Positions 1 through 7,805 of a stretch of DNA of 14,264 bases are shown one piece after another; the first letter of the stretch is position 1; each line of letters opens with the position of its first letter. Below the pieces are notes generated by a model. The model ran no database searches. It saw only the letters and a list, made by a program, of their open reading frames with translations, and was not told where the DNA came from. The translations under genes were made by a program, and so were the position numbers. The DNA is from Bacillota bacterium (GTDB lineage Bacteria > Bacillota > Clostridia > Lachnospirales > Lachnospiraceae), in NCBI GenBank assembly GCA_023435645.1, contig JAEYRK010000031.1, forward strand, positions 1 through 14,264, in the 5' to 3' direction.

Positions 1-1
1 T

Positions 2-658
2 GCAGTAGGCCTCACAATCAGCCTCAATCATAGGGAATATACCGTGCGTGGAATCATGCAGGGGATGGGCAGCAATACTGTGATTGTTCAAAGTGAGAAG
101 CAGAGGGCTACACAGGGAGAGGAGATAAGATATCGTTGTATGGAGCTTGTCTTTTCTGACACCGAAAATGCGAAGCGATTGGCTGAGAATTTCATACAAA
201 GCTATGGCCTTGGTACCCCGATTGCATCGATTGATGGCTATCTGTATCAGAAGCTTTCCTATCTACTAATCCATATTCCCTTATGGCTTGGTGCGATGCT
301 GATTGTCATATATTTTGCGCGCAAGGTGAAACAACTGAAACCCTCCCGGGTTTTATTCGTGAGTGGCTGGCTTGGCATTATCCTAATCAGTGTTATTCTC
401 ATCAGAATAACCAAGGTGCAGTTTAGCTTTTCTAGCGCAATGCTTCCCACCCGCTGGTCCGACTTTGGTTTTTGGGGTGATCAGTGGAAGAAGCTGATGA
501 CCTCCTTCGGAGGGAAAGAGGGTAGTATACTGATTTATAAGGATATCATCCTAAAGAAAAGAATGCTCTTCGTACTTAGTGGAGTCATTCTAGCTGTACT
601 TTCACAAGGGGTGGGCTACAGGGCATCAGAATCATTGCTTAAGCATGGCAAGCCATGA
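2..658 (+). CDS. C-terminal part of a small integral membrane protein, possibly FtsX/MacB-like (5' end outside window)
   Basis: The reading frame is open to the left edge, so the true start lies outside the window; the GTG at 44 is internal and has no ribosome binding site. About 218 residues are visible. The first visible residues (AVGLTISL, then VRGIMQGMGSNTVIV) resemble the end of a first membrane helix followed by the start of a MacB-type periplasmic domain, where a phrase like LGTNxIxV is common. The extracytoplasmic part is very short. Three further hydrophobic segments follow: LLIHIPLWLGAMLIVIYF, VLFVSGWLGIILISVILI and MLFVLSGVILAVLSQGV. I do not recognise the family, and the MacB/FtsX relationship is a weak inference. 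It ends 93 bases before the kinase gene and has the same orientation, so it probably belongs to an upstream transport or immunity operon. The kinase has its own promoter, so the two are not necessarily cotranscribed. Confidence 0.7.
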   Translation, partial: AVGLTISLNHREYTVRGIMQGMGSNTVIVQSEKQRATQGEEIRYRCMELVFSDTENAKRLAENFIQSYGLGTPIASIDGYLYQKLSYLLIHIPLWLGAMLIVIYFARKVKQLKPSRVLFVSGWLGIILISVILIRITKVQFSFSSAMLPTRWSDFGFWGDQWKKLMTSFGGKEGSILIYKDIILKKRMLFVLSGVILAVLSQGVGYRASESLLKHGKP

Positions 659-682
659 TATGCACTGCTATTAATCGCAGGG

Positions 683-711
683 TTTACTGGATATAAAGGG
701 AATGGTATAAT
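683..711 (+). promoter_or_regulatory. Sigma-A type promoter of the kinase/regulator operon
   Basis: TTTACT at 683-688 and a perfect TATAAT at 706-711 are separated by 17 bases. The -10 box is preceded by TGG, giving an extended -10 element. Transcription would start near 718, leaving a leader of about 35 bases before the kinase start. The 15 bases at 702-716 recur exactly around the promoter at 14127-14141. Confidence 0.7.
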
Positions 712-751
712 AAGGAAAAGACACAGCTTGGGAAGGGGAAGGAGATACTGT

Positions 752-1942
752 TTGAAGAATAAGATAATGGATAAAATACTACTTCTTCAATACGCAGCCC
801 ATATCATCACAATTTTCGTTCTGCTTGTCACAAATATGACCAATCGCACCTTATGGATGATAGCCCTTCTCTCAGCGCTGCTTTTCTTCTCTTTCTTCAT
901 AAGAAATACAGTTACACATTCCCTAAAGGATAAGAGGTATTCGATGATCCTGTTTTTTCTGGACACAATTCTTATCTTATCAGTCCTCCGGTTTGATGAA
1001 GGAAGGGCAGGGGTGGTATTTATGTACATTCTGATTTCGGATGTGATATTACATTATCGGTATCTATCAAGCCTTCTATTGTCAGTAGCCGGACTGATCA
1101 CTTATCTGATATTGCTACGATTTCACATGCTTTCTTCTGATCCTCTGACCTATTTTTTTGAGGCTGTAAATAGCTCCATTCAGTTTATCCTTGTCTGCTC
1201 CTTCTTATTTTTAATAAAATATATCCTATTGCAGAATGACCGGGTACAGGATGCTCTGACGAAGTTAACCAGCAAGACCTTAGAGCAGGAGATCATCAGC
1301 ATGGAGCTTAAGGAGGCATATCTGAAGCTGGAGGATACCACTGTGCTCAGAGAACGTAATAAGCTTGCCAGAGAAATACACGATACCCTTGGACATACTC
1401 TTATTTCGGTTCTGGTCGAAATAGAGGCGGGGAAGGCGTTACTGGAGAAGGATAAGGAAGTGGGACTTACTAAGCTTGAGCGGGCAACAGAACAGTTACG
1501 AAAGGGGATGGAGGCTTTAAGAAGCTCTGTATACCTGCTGTCTAGAGGGGATGAATTGGTTGATTTCAAAACGGCAATCGAAGAATTCGTTGAAGAGACA
1601 ATCAAGCATACCGGTGTAATTATAGAGTATCAGATTGATGAAGTGGATGAGATAGATGCTTCCCTTCGTAGGATTTTGTTCAGAGCAATACAGGAAGGAA
1701 TTACAAATGGGATTAAGCATGGGAAAAGCACTGTATTTGTATTTAAGCTAACGAAAAAGAACGGGATGATTGAATTCTTACTGCAGGATAATGGGGTTGG
1801 CTGTCCCGCTATTGTGATGGGTTTTGGGTTAAAATCCATGCAGGAGCGGGTGAAAGAGGTCTCGGGTACAATGAAGCTAGTATCCGAGCAATCCGAAGGC
1901 TTTCGCATAGAGATCACGATTCCTGTGAAAAAAGGGGAGTAA
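752..1942 (+). CDS. Sensor histidine kinase, LiaS/DesK/NarX type (HisKA_3)
   Basis: This is a membrane sensor kinase of about 396 residues that autophosphorylates on histidine and passes the phosphate to the adjacent regulator. Six hydrophobic segments fill the N-terminal part (about residues 9-27, 33-50, 63-80, 86-102, 105-122, 142-163) with very short loops, so sensing is likely within the membrane and no large extracellular domain is present. A charged, probably coiled-coil linker leads to the HisKA_3 box EIHDTLGH with the phosphoacceptor His near residue 210. The HATPase domain shows the N box (ITNGIKHG, about 316-323), G1 (DNGVG, about 346) and G2 (GFGL, about 356). I chose the TTG at 752 because AGGAG sits 7 bases upstream; TTG 728 would lie inside the ribosome binding region, and ATG 767 is a possible alternative. 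The regulator follows 4 bases after the stop. The signal is unknown; this class often responds to envelope stress or membrane state. Confidence 0.93.
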   Translation: MKNKIMDKILLLQYAAHIITIFVLLVTNMTNRTLWMIALLSALLFFSFFIRNTVTHSLKDKRYSMILFFLDTILILSVLRFDEGRAGVVFMYILISDVILHYRYLSSLLLSVAGLITYLILLRFHMLSSDPLTYFFEAVNSSIQFILVCSFLFLIKYILLQNDRVQDALTKLTSKTLEQEIISMELKEAYLKLEDTTVLRERNKLAREIHDTLGHTLISVLVEIEAGKALLEKDKEVGLTKLERATEQLRKGMEALRSSVYLLSRGDELVDFKTAIEEFVEETIKHTGVIIEYQIDEVDEIDASLRRILFRAIQEGITNGIKHGKSTVFVFKLTKKNGMIEFLLQDNGVGCPAIVMGFGLKSMQERVKEVSGTMKLVSEQSEGFRIEITIPVKKGE

Positions 1943-1946
1943 CAGA

Positions 1947-2627
1947 ATGGGGAAAACACGAATCGTATTAGCAGATGACCAGGCTTTAATTCTCGAGGGG
2001 ATACAGGCGATGTTGGAGATAGAAGAGGATTTTGAGGTGGTAGGCGTAGCAAGGGACGGAGAGGAGGCCTTTGAGCTTGCAGTAAAGCTTAAGCCGGACA
2101 TCGTTCTTTTAGATATCAGAATGCCTCATATGAACGGGGTCGAATCTATGAGAAGAATCAAAAAAGCCGAACCGGAAATGATTGTACTTCTCTTAACTAC
2201 CTTTGATGATCAATCCTATATTAAGGACGCCTTCCGCTACGGTGCCAACGGTTATTTACTAAAGGATATCTCCAGACAAAAGTTAATCCGGACCATTCGG
2301 GATGCCTTAAGCGGAGAAACTATACTACCTGCTAAGATCGCTGCGAAGCTGGTTCAGGGTGTGATCGATAAGAATACAAAGCAACAACCTGACGAAGAGT
2401 CTGCTGTAGCGTCACAAATCACCTGTCCGACTGAGAATTACGGTTTTACGGATCGTGAGTACAAGATAGCCTCACTGCTTGCAAAGGGTTTTACCAATAA
2501 ACAGATGGCGATCAAATTATCCTTTTCTGAAGGCACCGTCAAGAATACGGTTAGTTCTATTTATGATAAAATTAATTTGTACGACCGGGCGTCTGCTGCG
2601 ATCTTCCTTAAGGAGCATGGTTATTAG
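1947..2627 (+). CDS. Two-component response regulator, NarL/LiaR family (REC + LuxR HTH)
   Basis: This 226-residue transcription factor is the cognate partner of the upstream kinase. The receiver domain (about 1-120) has the acidic pair D10/D11, the phosphoacceptor D56 in VLLDIRMP, the switch T84 in LLTTFDD and the conserved K106 in GYLLKD. A variable linker (about 130-160) leads to a C-terminal LuxR-type helix-turn-helix (about 166-226) beginning GFTDREYKIASLLAKG, with the recognition helix in EGTVKNTVSSIYDK. All key residues are present. The ATG at 1947 is preceded by GGGGAG overlapping the end of the kinase gene, so translation of the two is probably coupled. The transporter genes directly downstream are the most likely targets, by context only. 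Confidence 0.95.
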   Translation: MGKTRIVLADDQALILEGIQAMLEIEEDFEVVGVARDGEEAFELAVKLKPDIVLLDIRMPHMNGVESMRRIKKAEPEMIVLLLTTFDDQSYIKDAFRYGANGYLLKDISRQKLIRTIRDALSGETILPAKIAAKLVQGVIDKNTKQQPDEESAVASQITCPTENYGFTDREYKIASLLAKGFTNKQMAIKLSFSEGTVKNTVSSIYDKINLYDRASAAIFLKEHGY

Positions 2628-2680
2628 CTATACCCACCCATTTTCTCACTTACCCACTTAGTCCATTGAGATAGCTGATT

Positions 2681-2716
2681 ACCACGGTCACCTTACTTGG
2701 TTACCGTGGTTATTTT
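2681..2716 (+). terminator. Hairpin terminator after the response regulator gene
   Basis: ACCACGGT (2681-2688) and its exact complement ACCGTGGT (2703-2710) form an 8-bp stem with a 14-base loop, followed by the T-rich tail TATTTTA. It lies 53 bases after the regulator stop. It should separate the regulator genes from the transporter genes at least partly. Confidence 0.7.
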
Positions 2717-2741
2717 ATGAGCCCTTTCATGATGCTACAAT
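2714..2741 (+). promoter_or_regulatory. Possible promoter of the FtsX-like ABC operon
   Basis: TTTATG (2714-2719) and TACAAT (2736-2741) are 16 bases apart, just after the terminator and 30 bases before the first permease start. The -35 is poor (three matches to TTGACA) and the -10 is good (five of six). A weak -35 would fit a promoter that needs an activator such as the phosphorylated upstream regulator, but no operator was identified. Confidence 0.3.
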
Positions 2742-2770
2742 CATATCATCTAAAATACCGGAGGAAATCA

Positions 2771-3901
2771 ATGAAACCGTTGTCAGCAGTATTTTATAGC
2801 AGGAGGAATAAGAAAAAACTGATCGCCATGGTAATAGCTATCGGCCTAAGCATCTCACTGATCTATGGTATACAGCTTATGGTTTATAGTGCCAAGCATA
2901 GTACTGACTACACGGATCTAAATCCCCTAGCTGTATATTCAGAAATTTCGATGCAGGGAAACAATTCGATTCATGGAGATATGATCGACTGGATTATAAG
3001 CAATGAATATATCGAAAAGGTGATCCCAAGAATTAGGCAGCAGACCTTCTACTATCCTGTCACAGGGAGATGTGTGGTAAGTGTATTCTCGCTCAGCCAG
3101 GAGGATATGACATATATGATGACTAAACTGGGGCTTACCATAAAGGAGGGGCGATTGCCACAGAATAATACAGATGAGATTGTGATGAATGACAGGCTGT
3201 TAAAAAATAAGGGCCTTAAGCTGGGAGATGAGATCGGGTATCCGGTCAATGAGAAAGAGAAATCTCTCGAGAAGACCTATAGGATCGTAGGTGTCTTAGA
3301 GGGATCAAGTATGATTGCCCTGACTTCCTTGTCAGATCAGAGCTATGACAGCGGGTTTTTTGAAAAGGGCTTACTCGTATTTCATAAAGAAGGGAAAGGA
3401 AGTCAATCGAACGCATTTCTATCCTTATTACCCAAGGATGAGGTTTACACTCAAACCTATCAGAAGGCATATGACAGCCAACAAAAGGATTTAAAGGATA
3501 TTCAAAGATATATGAATATATTGGTTGTCCTGTTGATCATCGTCATATCAATTACGATGGGAAACGCCAGTTATATTCATACCTTTCAAAGAAGATATGA
3601 GTATGCGCTTTTATATTCCATCGGATATTCTCCTTTGTGGATACTATGGAAAACCATAAGGGAAGTATTCTTAACCTGCTTCCTGGGATATTTGGCAGGC
3701 ATGATAAGCACCTTGCTGATAGCCGGAATGATGTATTTATGTTTATTTTACCCACAGGGGCTGATATGGAAGCTATTTCTCCCGGATGCATTGTTACAGA
3801 CCTTGATTATTCCCATATTTGTATCAATGTTTTGCATTCTTCCAATTAGCAGAATGCTAAGAAGAGTAGATCCTATTCATGTGATTGAAGGAGTCGATTA
3901 A
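2771..3901 (+). CDS. ABC transporter permease, FtsX/MacB-like, first of a pair
   Basis: This 376-residue membrane subunit probably pairs with the ATPase encoded immediately downstream. One N-terminal helix (about residues 17-39) is followed by a roughly 220-residue extracytoplasmic domain of MacB_PCD type; the conserved stretch GRLPQNNTDEIVMNDRL then KLGDEIGY then YRIVGVLEG is characteristic. Three C-terminal helices follow (starting YMNILVVLLIIVISI, VFLTCFLGYLAGMIS and LLQTLIIPIFVSMF), giving the four-TM MacB/LolC topology. The start was set at ATG 2771, which has GGAGG 6 bases upstream; the ATG at 2717 lies within the terminator tail and lacks a binding site. The N-terminus MKPLSxxxY recurs in the second permease at 4589, so the pair are diverged paralogs. 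Such modules power mechanotransmission or export in resistance to peptides and antibiotics; the substrate here is unknown. Confidence 0.87.
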   Translation: MKPLSAVFYSRRNKKKLIAMVIAIGLSISLIYGIQLMVYSAKHSTDYTDLNPLAVYSEISMQGNNSIHGDMIDWIISNEYIEKVIPRIRQQTFYYPVTGRCVVSVFSLSQEDMTYMMTKLGLTIKEGRLPQNNTDEIVMNDRLLKNKGLKLGDEIGYPVNEKEKSLEKTYRIVGVLEGSSMIALTSLSDQSYDSGFFEKGLLVFHKEGKGSQSNAFLSLLPKDEVYTQTYQKAYDSQQKDLKDIQRYMNILVVLLIIVISITMGNASYIHTFQRRYEYALLYSIGYSPLWILWKTIREVFLTCFLGYLAGMISTLLIAGMMYLCLFYPQGLIWKLFLPDALLQTLIIPIFVSMFCILPISRMLRRVDPIHVIEGVD

Positions 3902-3902
3902 T

Positions 3903-4592
3903 ATGCTGTTTGAATGTGAAAAACTGAGTTTGATTTATGATCAGGATAAAGAGCTTCCGACCTATGCGCTACGCGGAATCAATCTGCAACTGGAAAATCA
4001 GAAGCTGGTCGGAGTAGTAGGACCCTCCGGTAGCGGGAAAAGCTCATTATTATATACATTGGCCGGGTTGAAGCAGCCCTCTGTCGGAAATGTCAGATAT
4101 ATGGGAGAGGATTGGAACAGCCTGTCGGTTAATAGAAAAGCTAAAATCAGAAGGGAACAGTTTGGATTTATATTTCAAAGAAATTTTTTGATTGAATATA
4201 TGGATGTTCTGCGTAATGTATTAGTAAGTCTTAATACATATGATGATGCTTCGGTAGAAAAGGCCCGCTGTTTATTGGATCGTTTGGGCATCGGGCACCT
4301 GGAGCATAAAAAGCCCTATATGCTATCCGGAGGCCAGAGGCAGAGAGTATCCATTGCCAGAGCATTAGTCAATGACCCCAAGGTGATTTTTGCTGATGAA
4401 CTGACCGCTTCCCTCGATCATAGTAGCGCGAAGGAGGTTATGAAGGTATTGGGAGAATATAAGTCCAATGGACTCATCCTGACTGTTACTCATGATATCA
4501 GCATATTGGAGGAGGCTGATGAAATCATTGAGATCTGGGACGGAACCTTACGCAATCATGACAGGAGGGACGGGGGGCTGATGAAGACATGA
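3903..4592 (+). CDS. ABC transporter ATP-binding protein, LolD/MacB/FtsE type
   Basis: This 229-residue cytoplasmic ATPase energises the two flanking permeases. Visible motifs are Walker A GPSGSGKSS (40-48), Q-loop FIFQRNFLIEYMDV, signature LSGGQRQRVSIARAL (from 141), Walker B VIFADELTASLD (161-172) with catalytic E166, and the H-loop His197 in TVTHD. The usual proline after the Walker B glutamate is leucine (L167), which is unusual for this otherwise highly conserved position. The ATG at 3903 has AAGGAG 9 bases upstream, inside the end of the preceding permease gene, and begins one base after its stop. A TTG further upstream at 3885 would overlap that binding site and is unlikely. The gene overlaps the next permease by an ATGA junction. 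Confidence 0.93.
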   Translation: MLFECEKLSLIYDQDKELPTYALRGINLQLENQKLVGVVGPSGSGKSSLLYTLAGLKQPSVGNVRYMGEDWNSLSVNRKAKIRREQFGFIFQRNFLIEYMDVLRNVLVSLNTYDDASVEKARCLLDRLGIGHLEHKKPYMLSGGQRQRVSIARALVNDPKVIFADELTASLDHSSAKEVMKVLGEYKSNGLILTVTHDISILEEADEIIEIWDGTLRNHDRRDGGLMKT

Positions 4593-5701
4593 AGCCTTTG
4601 AGTGTATTTTATTATTTAAAGAACAATATAAAACGAGCCCTGCCGGTAAGTCTGTCCATCAGTCTTGGCGTCATGTTCTTCTATTTTCTGTTTTTAGCCG
4701 GAGCACAGGCAAAGAATCTGGGTTATGCGGCTCATCTTAATCCCTACCATTATTTCTCGATCATCACACACAATGAGGATTGGCCATCAGAAATGATAAC
4801 CGCTTTGAAAGAGGAATCAACCATTGACCGGATGATTCCCTTCCAAGCATATCCGTATATACAGATCACAGCTGCGCTGGGTAATAACAGCGCCGGTATA
4901 CTAATGGTACGAGAAAGCGATATAGATGATCTGATGAAGGAGATGGGACTCAAATTAACTGGGGGAGTAATGCCCCGGACAGAGCAGGAGGTGCTGCTTC
5001 ATTGGCGGCTTGCTGCAAATAGAAAGGTCAAAATAGGCGATACGCTTGTTGATAGGAATGGGTTGAATGCTAATCTAAGAGTTGTTGGAATCTTTGATGG
5101 TGATTGTGTGATGGGCTTTTCGGCAGCTATAATACATGGCAGCACTCTTGATGATTGGAACAGGGAAGGTCTGCTGCTCCTTCCGGCTAACGATAACATA
5201 GATCTCATGAATACGCAGCTGTTATCCTTGCCCGGTGCATCAGGTATTCATTTGGAGATGCTGTCCAACAACGAAGAGGATATTTCAGATAGTACGAAGA
5301 ATCTGGATACGGCTATGCTACTACTGATTATTATCGTAATCACCGTATTATGTATCACGCTCAGTGACACCAGTATGATGCATTTCTATCTGAGGAAGAA
5401 TGAATTCGGCCTACTGACTGTGATAGGCTATACCAGATGGGAGATGATCAAAAGAATGTGGCTGGAAGAGATCCTAACCTATGGCATAAGCTTTCTGACA
5501 GGCATACTACTCAGTATACTATTCGCCTTTGGTTTGAATGTATTGTTGTGGAATCCCATGGGTGAAAATGTGTCCTATTGGAACGCTAAGGGATTTCTGC
5601 TGACTGCTGCTATTCCTGTGATTGTTACCTTCTTCAGTGTTGCCCCTACGATTAGGCTTCTGAGAAAGAAGGATATGATTCAGATGATTGAGGAACGGTA
5701 G
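4589..5701 (+). CDS. ABC transporter permease, FtsX/MacB-like, second of a pair
   Basis: This 370-residue permease has the same layout as the first: N-terminal helix (about 18-40), a MacB_PCD-like extracytoplasmic domain (GGVMPRTEQEVLLHWRLA, KIGDTL, LRVVGIFDG) and three C-terminal helices (MLLLIIIVITVLCITL, YGISFLTGILLSILFAFG, LTAAIPVIVTFFSVAP). Both permeases start MKPLS and end in a similar motif (RMLRRVDPIHVIEG versus RLLRKKDMIQMIEE), which points to an old duplication. The start overlaps the ATPase stop (ATGA), implying coupled translation and 1:1 subunit stoichiometry. A heterodimeric membrane part with one ATPase gene resembles LolC/LolE-LolD in layout, but in a Gram-positive the role is more likely peptide or antibiotic resistance. 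Function is inferred from fold only. Confidence 0.87.
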   Translation: MKPLSVFYYLKNNIKRALPVSLSISLGVMFFYFLFLAGAQAKNLGYAAHLNPYHYFSIITHNEDWPSEMITALKEESTIDRMIPFQAYPYIQITAALGNNSAGILMVRESDIDDLMKEMGLKLTGGVMPRTEQEVLLHWRLAANRKVKIGDTLVDRNGLNANLRVVGIFDGDCVMGFSAAIIHGSTLDDWNREGLLLLPANDNIDLMNTQLLSLPGASGIHLEMLSNNEEDISDSTKNLDTAMLLLIIIVITVLCITLSDTSMMHFYLRKNEFGLLTVIGYTRWEMIKRMWLEEILTYGISFLTGILLSILFAFGLNVLLWNPMGENVSYWNAKGFLLTAAIPVIVTFFSVAPTIRLLRKKDMIQMIEER

Positions 5702-5727
5702 GTAATAACATATTTTATTACTGTCTC

Positions 5728-5769
5728 AAAAATAGCAATGGCACGATAAACGGTGCCACTGCTATTTTT
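5728..5769. terminator. Bidirectional hairpin terminator between convergent operons
   Basis: The arms at 5728-5744 and 5753-5769 are complementary over 17 positions with a single mismatch, around an 8-base loop. The arms begin with AAAAA and end with TTTTT, so a U-rich tail is made on either strand. It lies 27 bases after the second permease stop and 68 bases beyond the stop of the converging membrane-protein gene. Confidence 0.9.
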
Positions 5770-5836
5770 AATACAGCGGATAAGGGGAAAAGATGATAAT
5801 CATTTCGCCAGTGGGCTCATGTATCCTTCCTCCATT

Positions 5837-6592
5837 TTATATTGCTTTCCTTACGAAGATCAATTTACTCAGCCCATAGACTGCAATAGCTAACAATATA
5901 CAAGCCGCTATTTGCATATACGCATTCGAGTTAAAAAGGATAAGGTTGAAGAACCTGATTAACCACGCTCGCAGTGGAGCGATGGGGATAAATGTCCCGA
6001 GGATCGCAGCGATTATCGCATCCGTTACCCAACCATACCACTTATCCTGCATGGCTGTGAGTGTATGGATGACAGTTGCCAGCAGAAAGAGAAAGGCGAA
6101 TTGCTGGACAAAAGCGATAACCGCACCATTTTTAAGCCATCCGAATACTTCAATTAAATTGACGGAAATATAATGATTATCCATAATCGCGGTATTCTGT
6201 ATGAACTCTTCATAACCTGAGTAATACCCGGTGCTTATCAGCAAACGCTCATAGGTGTAGTATAAAAAGGTATTAGCGATAGCCACCGCACCGGCCAGAA
6301 CTGCATAAGACGTCAAACTTCCCCAGAGAAATCCCTCACGCTTTCCGCCGAGATTGACGATTCTTCTGAAGTTTTTCGCCGGAATAAATATCGCTGCTAG
6401 TATGATTAATAACCAAAAGTAGTTTCCGCTACTAATCTGAAGTTGCTCACCAGCATTATTGCTGGCGATGGCGATTATGGTATACACAATGCTTTGCACA
6501 AAAACGATAGAAAAGATGAGTCCCGTCACAAAATAAGGAGTCTTTATATTCTTTAGGTTAAGTTTGGCTATTGCCCAATTATGCTTATTCAT
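5837..6592 (-). CDS. ABC transporter membrane subunit of a YtrA-type operon
   Basis: This 251-residue integral membrane protein has about six hydrophobic segments (beginning TPYFVTGLIFSIVFVQSIVY, YFWLLIILAAIFIPA, LWGSLTSYAVLAGAVAIA, VIAFVQQFAFLFLLATVI, WVTDAIIAAILGTFIPIA, IAACILLAIAVYGLSKLIFV) and no clear enzymatic motif, as expected for an ABC-2-like permease. I chose the ATG at 6590-6592 because GGAGG lies 8 bases upstream; the TTG at 6610 would include that binding site in the coding region. Its start overlaps the end of the ATPase gene by 8 bases, so it is the ATPase's likely partner. Substrate is unknown; B. subtilis ytr operons respond to cell-wall-active antibiotics. Confidence 0.83.
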   Translation of the reverse strand: MNKHNWAIAKLNLKNIKTPYFVTGLIFSIVFVQSIVYTIIAIASNNAGEQLQISSGNYFWLLIILAAIFIPAKNFRRIVNLGGKREGFLWGSLTSYAVLAGAVAIANTFLYYTYERLLISTGYYSGYEEFIQNTAIMDNHYISVNLIEVFGWLKNGAVIAFVQQFAFLFLLATVIHTLTAMQDKWYGWVTDAIIAAILGTFIPIAPLRAWLIRFFNLILFNSNAYMQIAACILLAIAVYGLSKLIFVRKAI

Positions 6593-7430
6593 GGCTTTTT
6601 CCTCCAACAATATTGATGAAGAAATCTTGTAGGCTCAAGCGGTCAAGCGTAACGCCCTGCGGAGGGGTAATCCTGTCGTCGTAGATGTGAGCCGCCATCA
6701 TGCTTCCAGCCGTGGTTTTACCAATACAGTTGAGATCATTTATCAGAGGTAATACCTTGTTAGCAGGCCCAGACAATGTATATGACTTCTCGTCAATATC
6801 CTCAATTCCGGTTTCTAAGAGGATACGCCCCTTATTGATGATAATGAGTCGTTCCGTCACCTTTGCTATTTCATCAATCAGATGTGTGGATACAATGATG
6901 ACGCGTGGATGGGCGTGGTAGCTTTCCAATAGCAGGGAGTTGAATTGATCGCGCATGATTGCGTCGAAACCGAGTGTAGGTTCATCAAGCAGAATAATTT
7001 TTGAATTGCTCGCCAGCGTTATGATCGCCGTCAGCATGGTTTTCATGCCGAAGGACAACTGCTTGTATTTCTTTCTTGTGTCTAGCTCAAACCGTTCTGT
7101 CATTTCACGGGCGAAATCACGGTCAAAGTCTTTTTGTAATTCGGCTGCAGCGTCAATCAATTCGGATGCCTTCATATTGAATTGTACCGAGCCGCTTTCA
7201 ATGAAGTTGATGCATTCCGGCATTTTGTCAGGCGAAACACACTGACCGTTAACTGTAATTATCCCATCTGTGGCGGGGATATGTCCGGCCATTAGCTTCA
7301 TTAGGGTGGTTTTTCCTGCGCCGTTTCTACCAAGAAGGCAGTATATCCCGCTTTCGGGAATGCTCAGTGAAATACGGTCAATGGCTGTTGTACTACCGTA
7401 TTTTTTTGTTACGTTCTTAAATTCAATCAT
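6585..7430 (-). CDS. ABC transporter ATP-binding protein, YtrB-like
   Basis: The 281-residue ATPase has Walker A GRNGAGKTT (34-42), signature-like LSFGMKTML, Walker B IILLDEPTLGFD and an H-loop STHLIDEI. The signature deviates from LSGGQ and the Q-loop region reads INFIESG without an obvious glutamine. The LSxGM form is common in YtrB-like ATPases that work with GntR/YtrA regulators, so this is family character rather than decay. The roughly 70 residues after the H-loop region form a short C-terminal extension. The ATG at 7430 follows AGGAGA by about 8 bases and overlaps the end of the GntR gene by 8 bases. It lies in one operon with the repressor upstream and a membrane subunit downstream. 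Confidence 0.93.
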   Translation of the reverse strand: MIEFKNVTKKYGSTTAIDRISLSIPESGIYCLLGRNGAGKTTLMKLMAGHIPATDGIITVNGQCVSPDKMPECINFIESGSVQFNMKASELIDAAAELQKDFDRDFAREMTERFELDTRKKYKQLSFGMKTMLTAIITLASNSKIILLDEPTLGFDAIMRDQFNSLLLESYHAHPRVIIVSTHLIDEIAKVTERLIIINKGRILLETGIEDIDEKSYTLSGPANKVLPLINDLNCIGKTTAGSMMAAHIYDDRITPPQGVTLDRLSLQDFFINIVGGKSHE

Positions 7431-7782
7431 TTTTTATTCTCTCCTTTATGAGTGTGATGAGTTCATCGGTAGAGATATCCAACGTATTGGCTTCGGCGAG
7501 AAATTCATTCAGAGCGGTTTCAAGAAAGGCCTTCTTTCTTCGTTCAAAAATTTTCTCCCTCGCACCCTCTGCTACACACATGCCAATTCCCGGCCGTTTG
7601 TAGAGTATACCGTCCTCAGTTAAACAGCTAATTGCCTTTACCGCTGTAGTCGGGTTTACATTGTATACTCGCGAAATTTGCGTTGTAGAGATGATAAGAT
7701 CATCAACCCTATAGGTTCCGCTTAAGATGTCATTTTCAATAATCGTCTGAATTTGTATAAAAACAGGCTGACTGTCATTCAC
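7423..7782 (-). CDS. GntR-family transcriptional repressor, YtrA subfamily
   Basis: This 119-residue protein has an N-terminal winged helix (about 5-75; PVFIQIQTIIENDILSGTY, the helix-turn-helix around STTQISRVYNVNPTTAVKAI, and the wing GILYKRPGIGMCVA) and only a short C-terminal helical tail of about 45 residues. That short tail defines the YtrA subfamily, whose members usually repress their own ABC operon. The start is GTG at 7780-7782, preceded by TGAGGTGATC; the spacing is tight but no better start is in frame. It is the first gene of a three-gene operon with 8-base overlaps. An inverted repeat at 7806-7824, inside its own leader, is a candidate operator. The inducing signal is unknown. 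Confidence 0.92.
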   Translation of the reverse strand: MNDSQPVFIQIQTIIENDILSGTYRVDDLIISTTQISRVYNVNPTTAVKAISCLTEDGILYKRPGIGMCVAEGAREKIFERRKKAFLETALNEFLAEANTLDISTDELITLIKERIKND

Positions 7783-7805
7783 CTGATCACCTCACTTATG
7801 CTTAT

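Noticed and set aside
1180..1605. 141-codon open frame on the minus strand
   Set aside because: It lies entirely inside the kinase gene, has serine-rich low-complexity composition typical of antisense shadow frames, and has no family resemblance.
1630..2052. 140-codon open frame on the minus strand across the kinase/regulator junction
   Set aside because: It is antisense to two well-supported genes and has shadow-like composition.
2717..2770. Upstream ATG (2717) as start of the first permease
   Set aside because: It lies next to the terminator tail with no ribosome binding site; ATG 2771 has GGAGG and matches the N-terminus of the paralogous permease.
6955..7245. 96-codon plus-strand open frame
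   Set aside because: Antisense to the YtrB-like ATPase, whose motifs are all present; no independent support.
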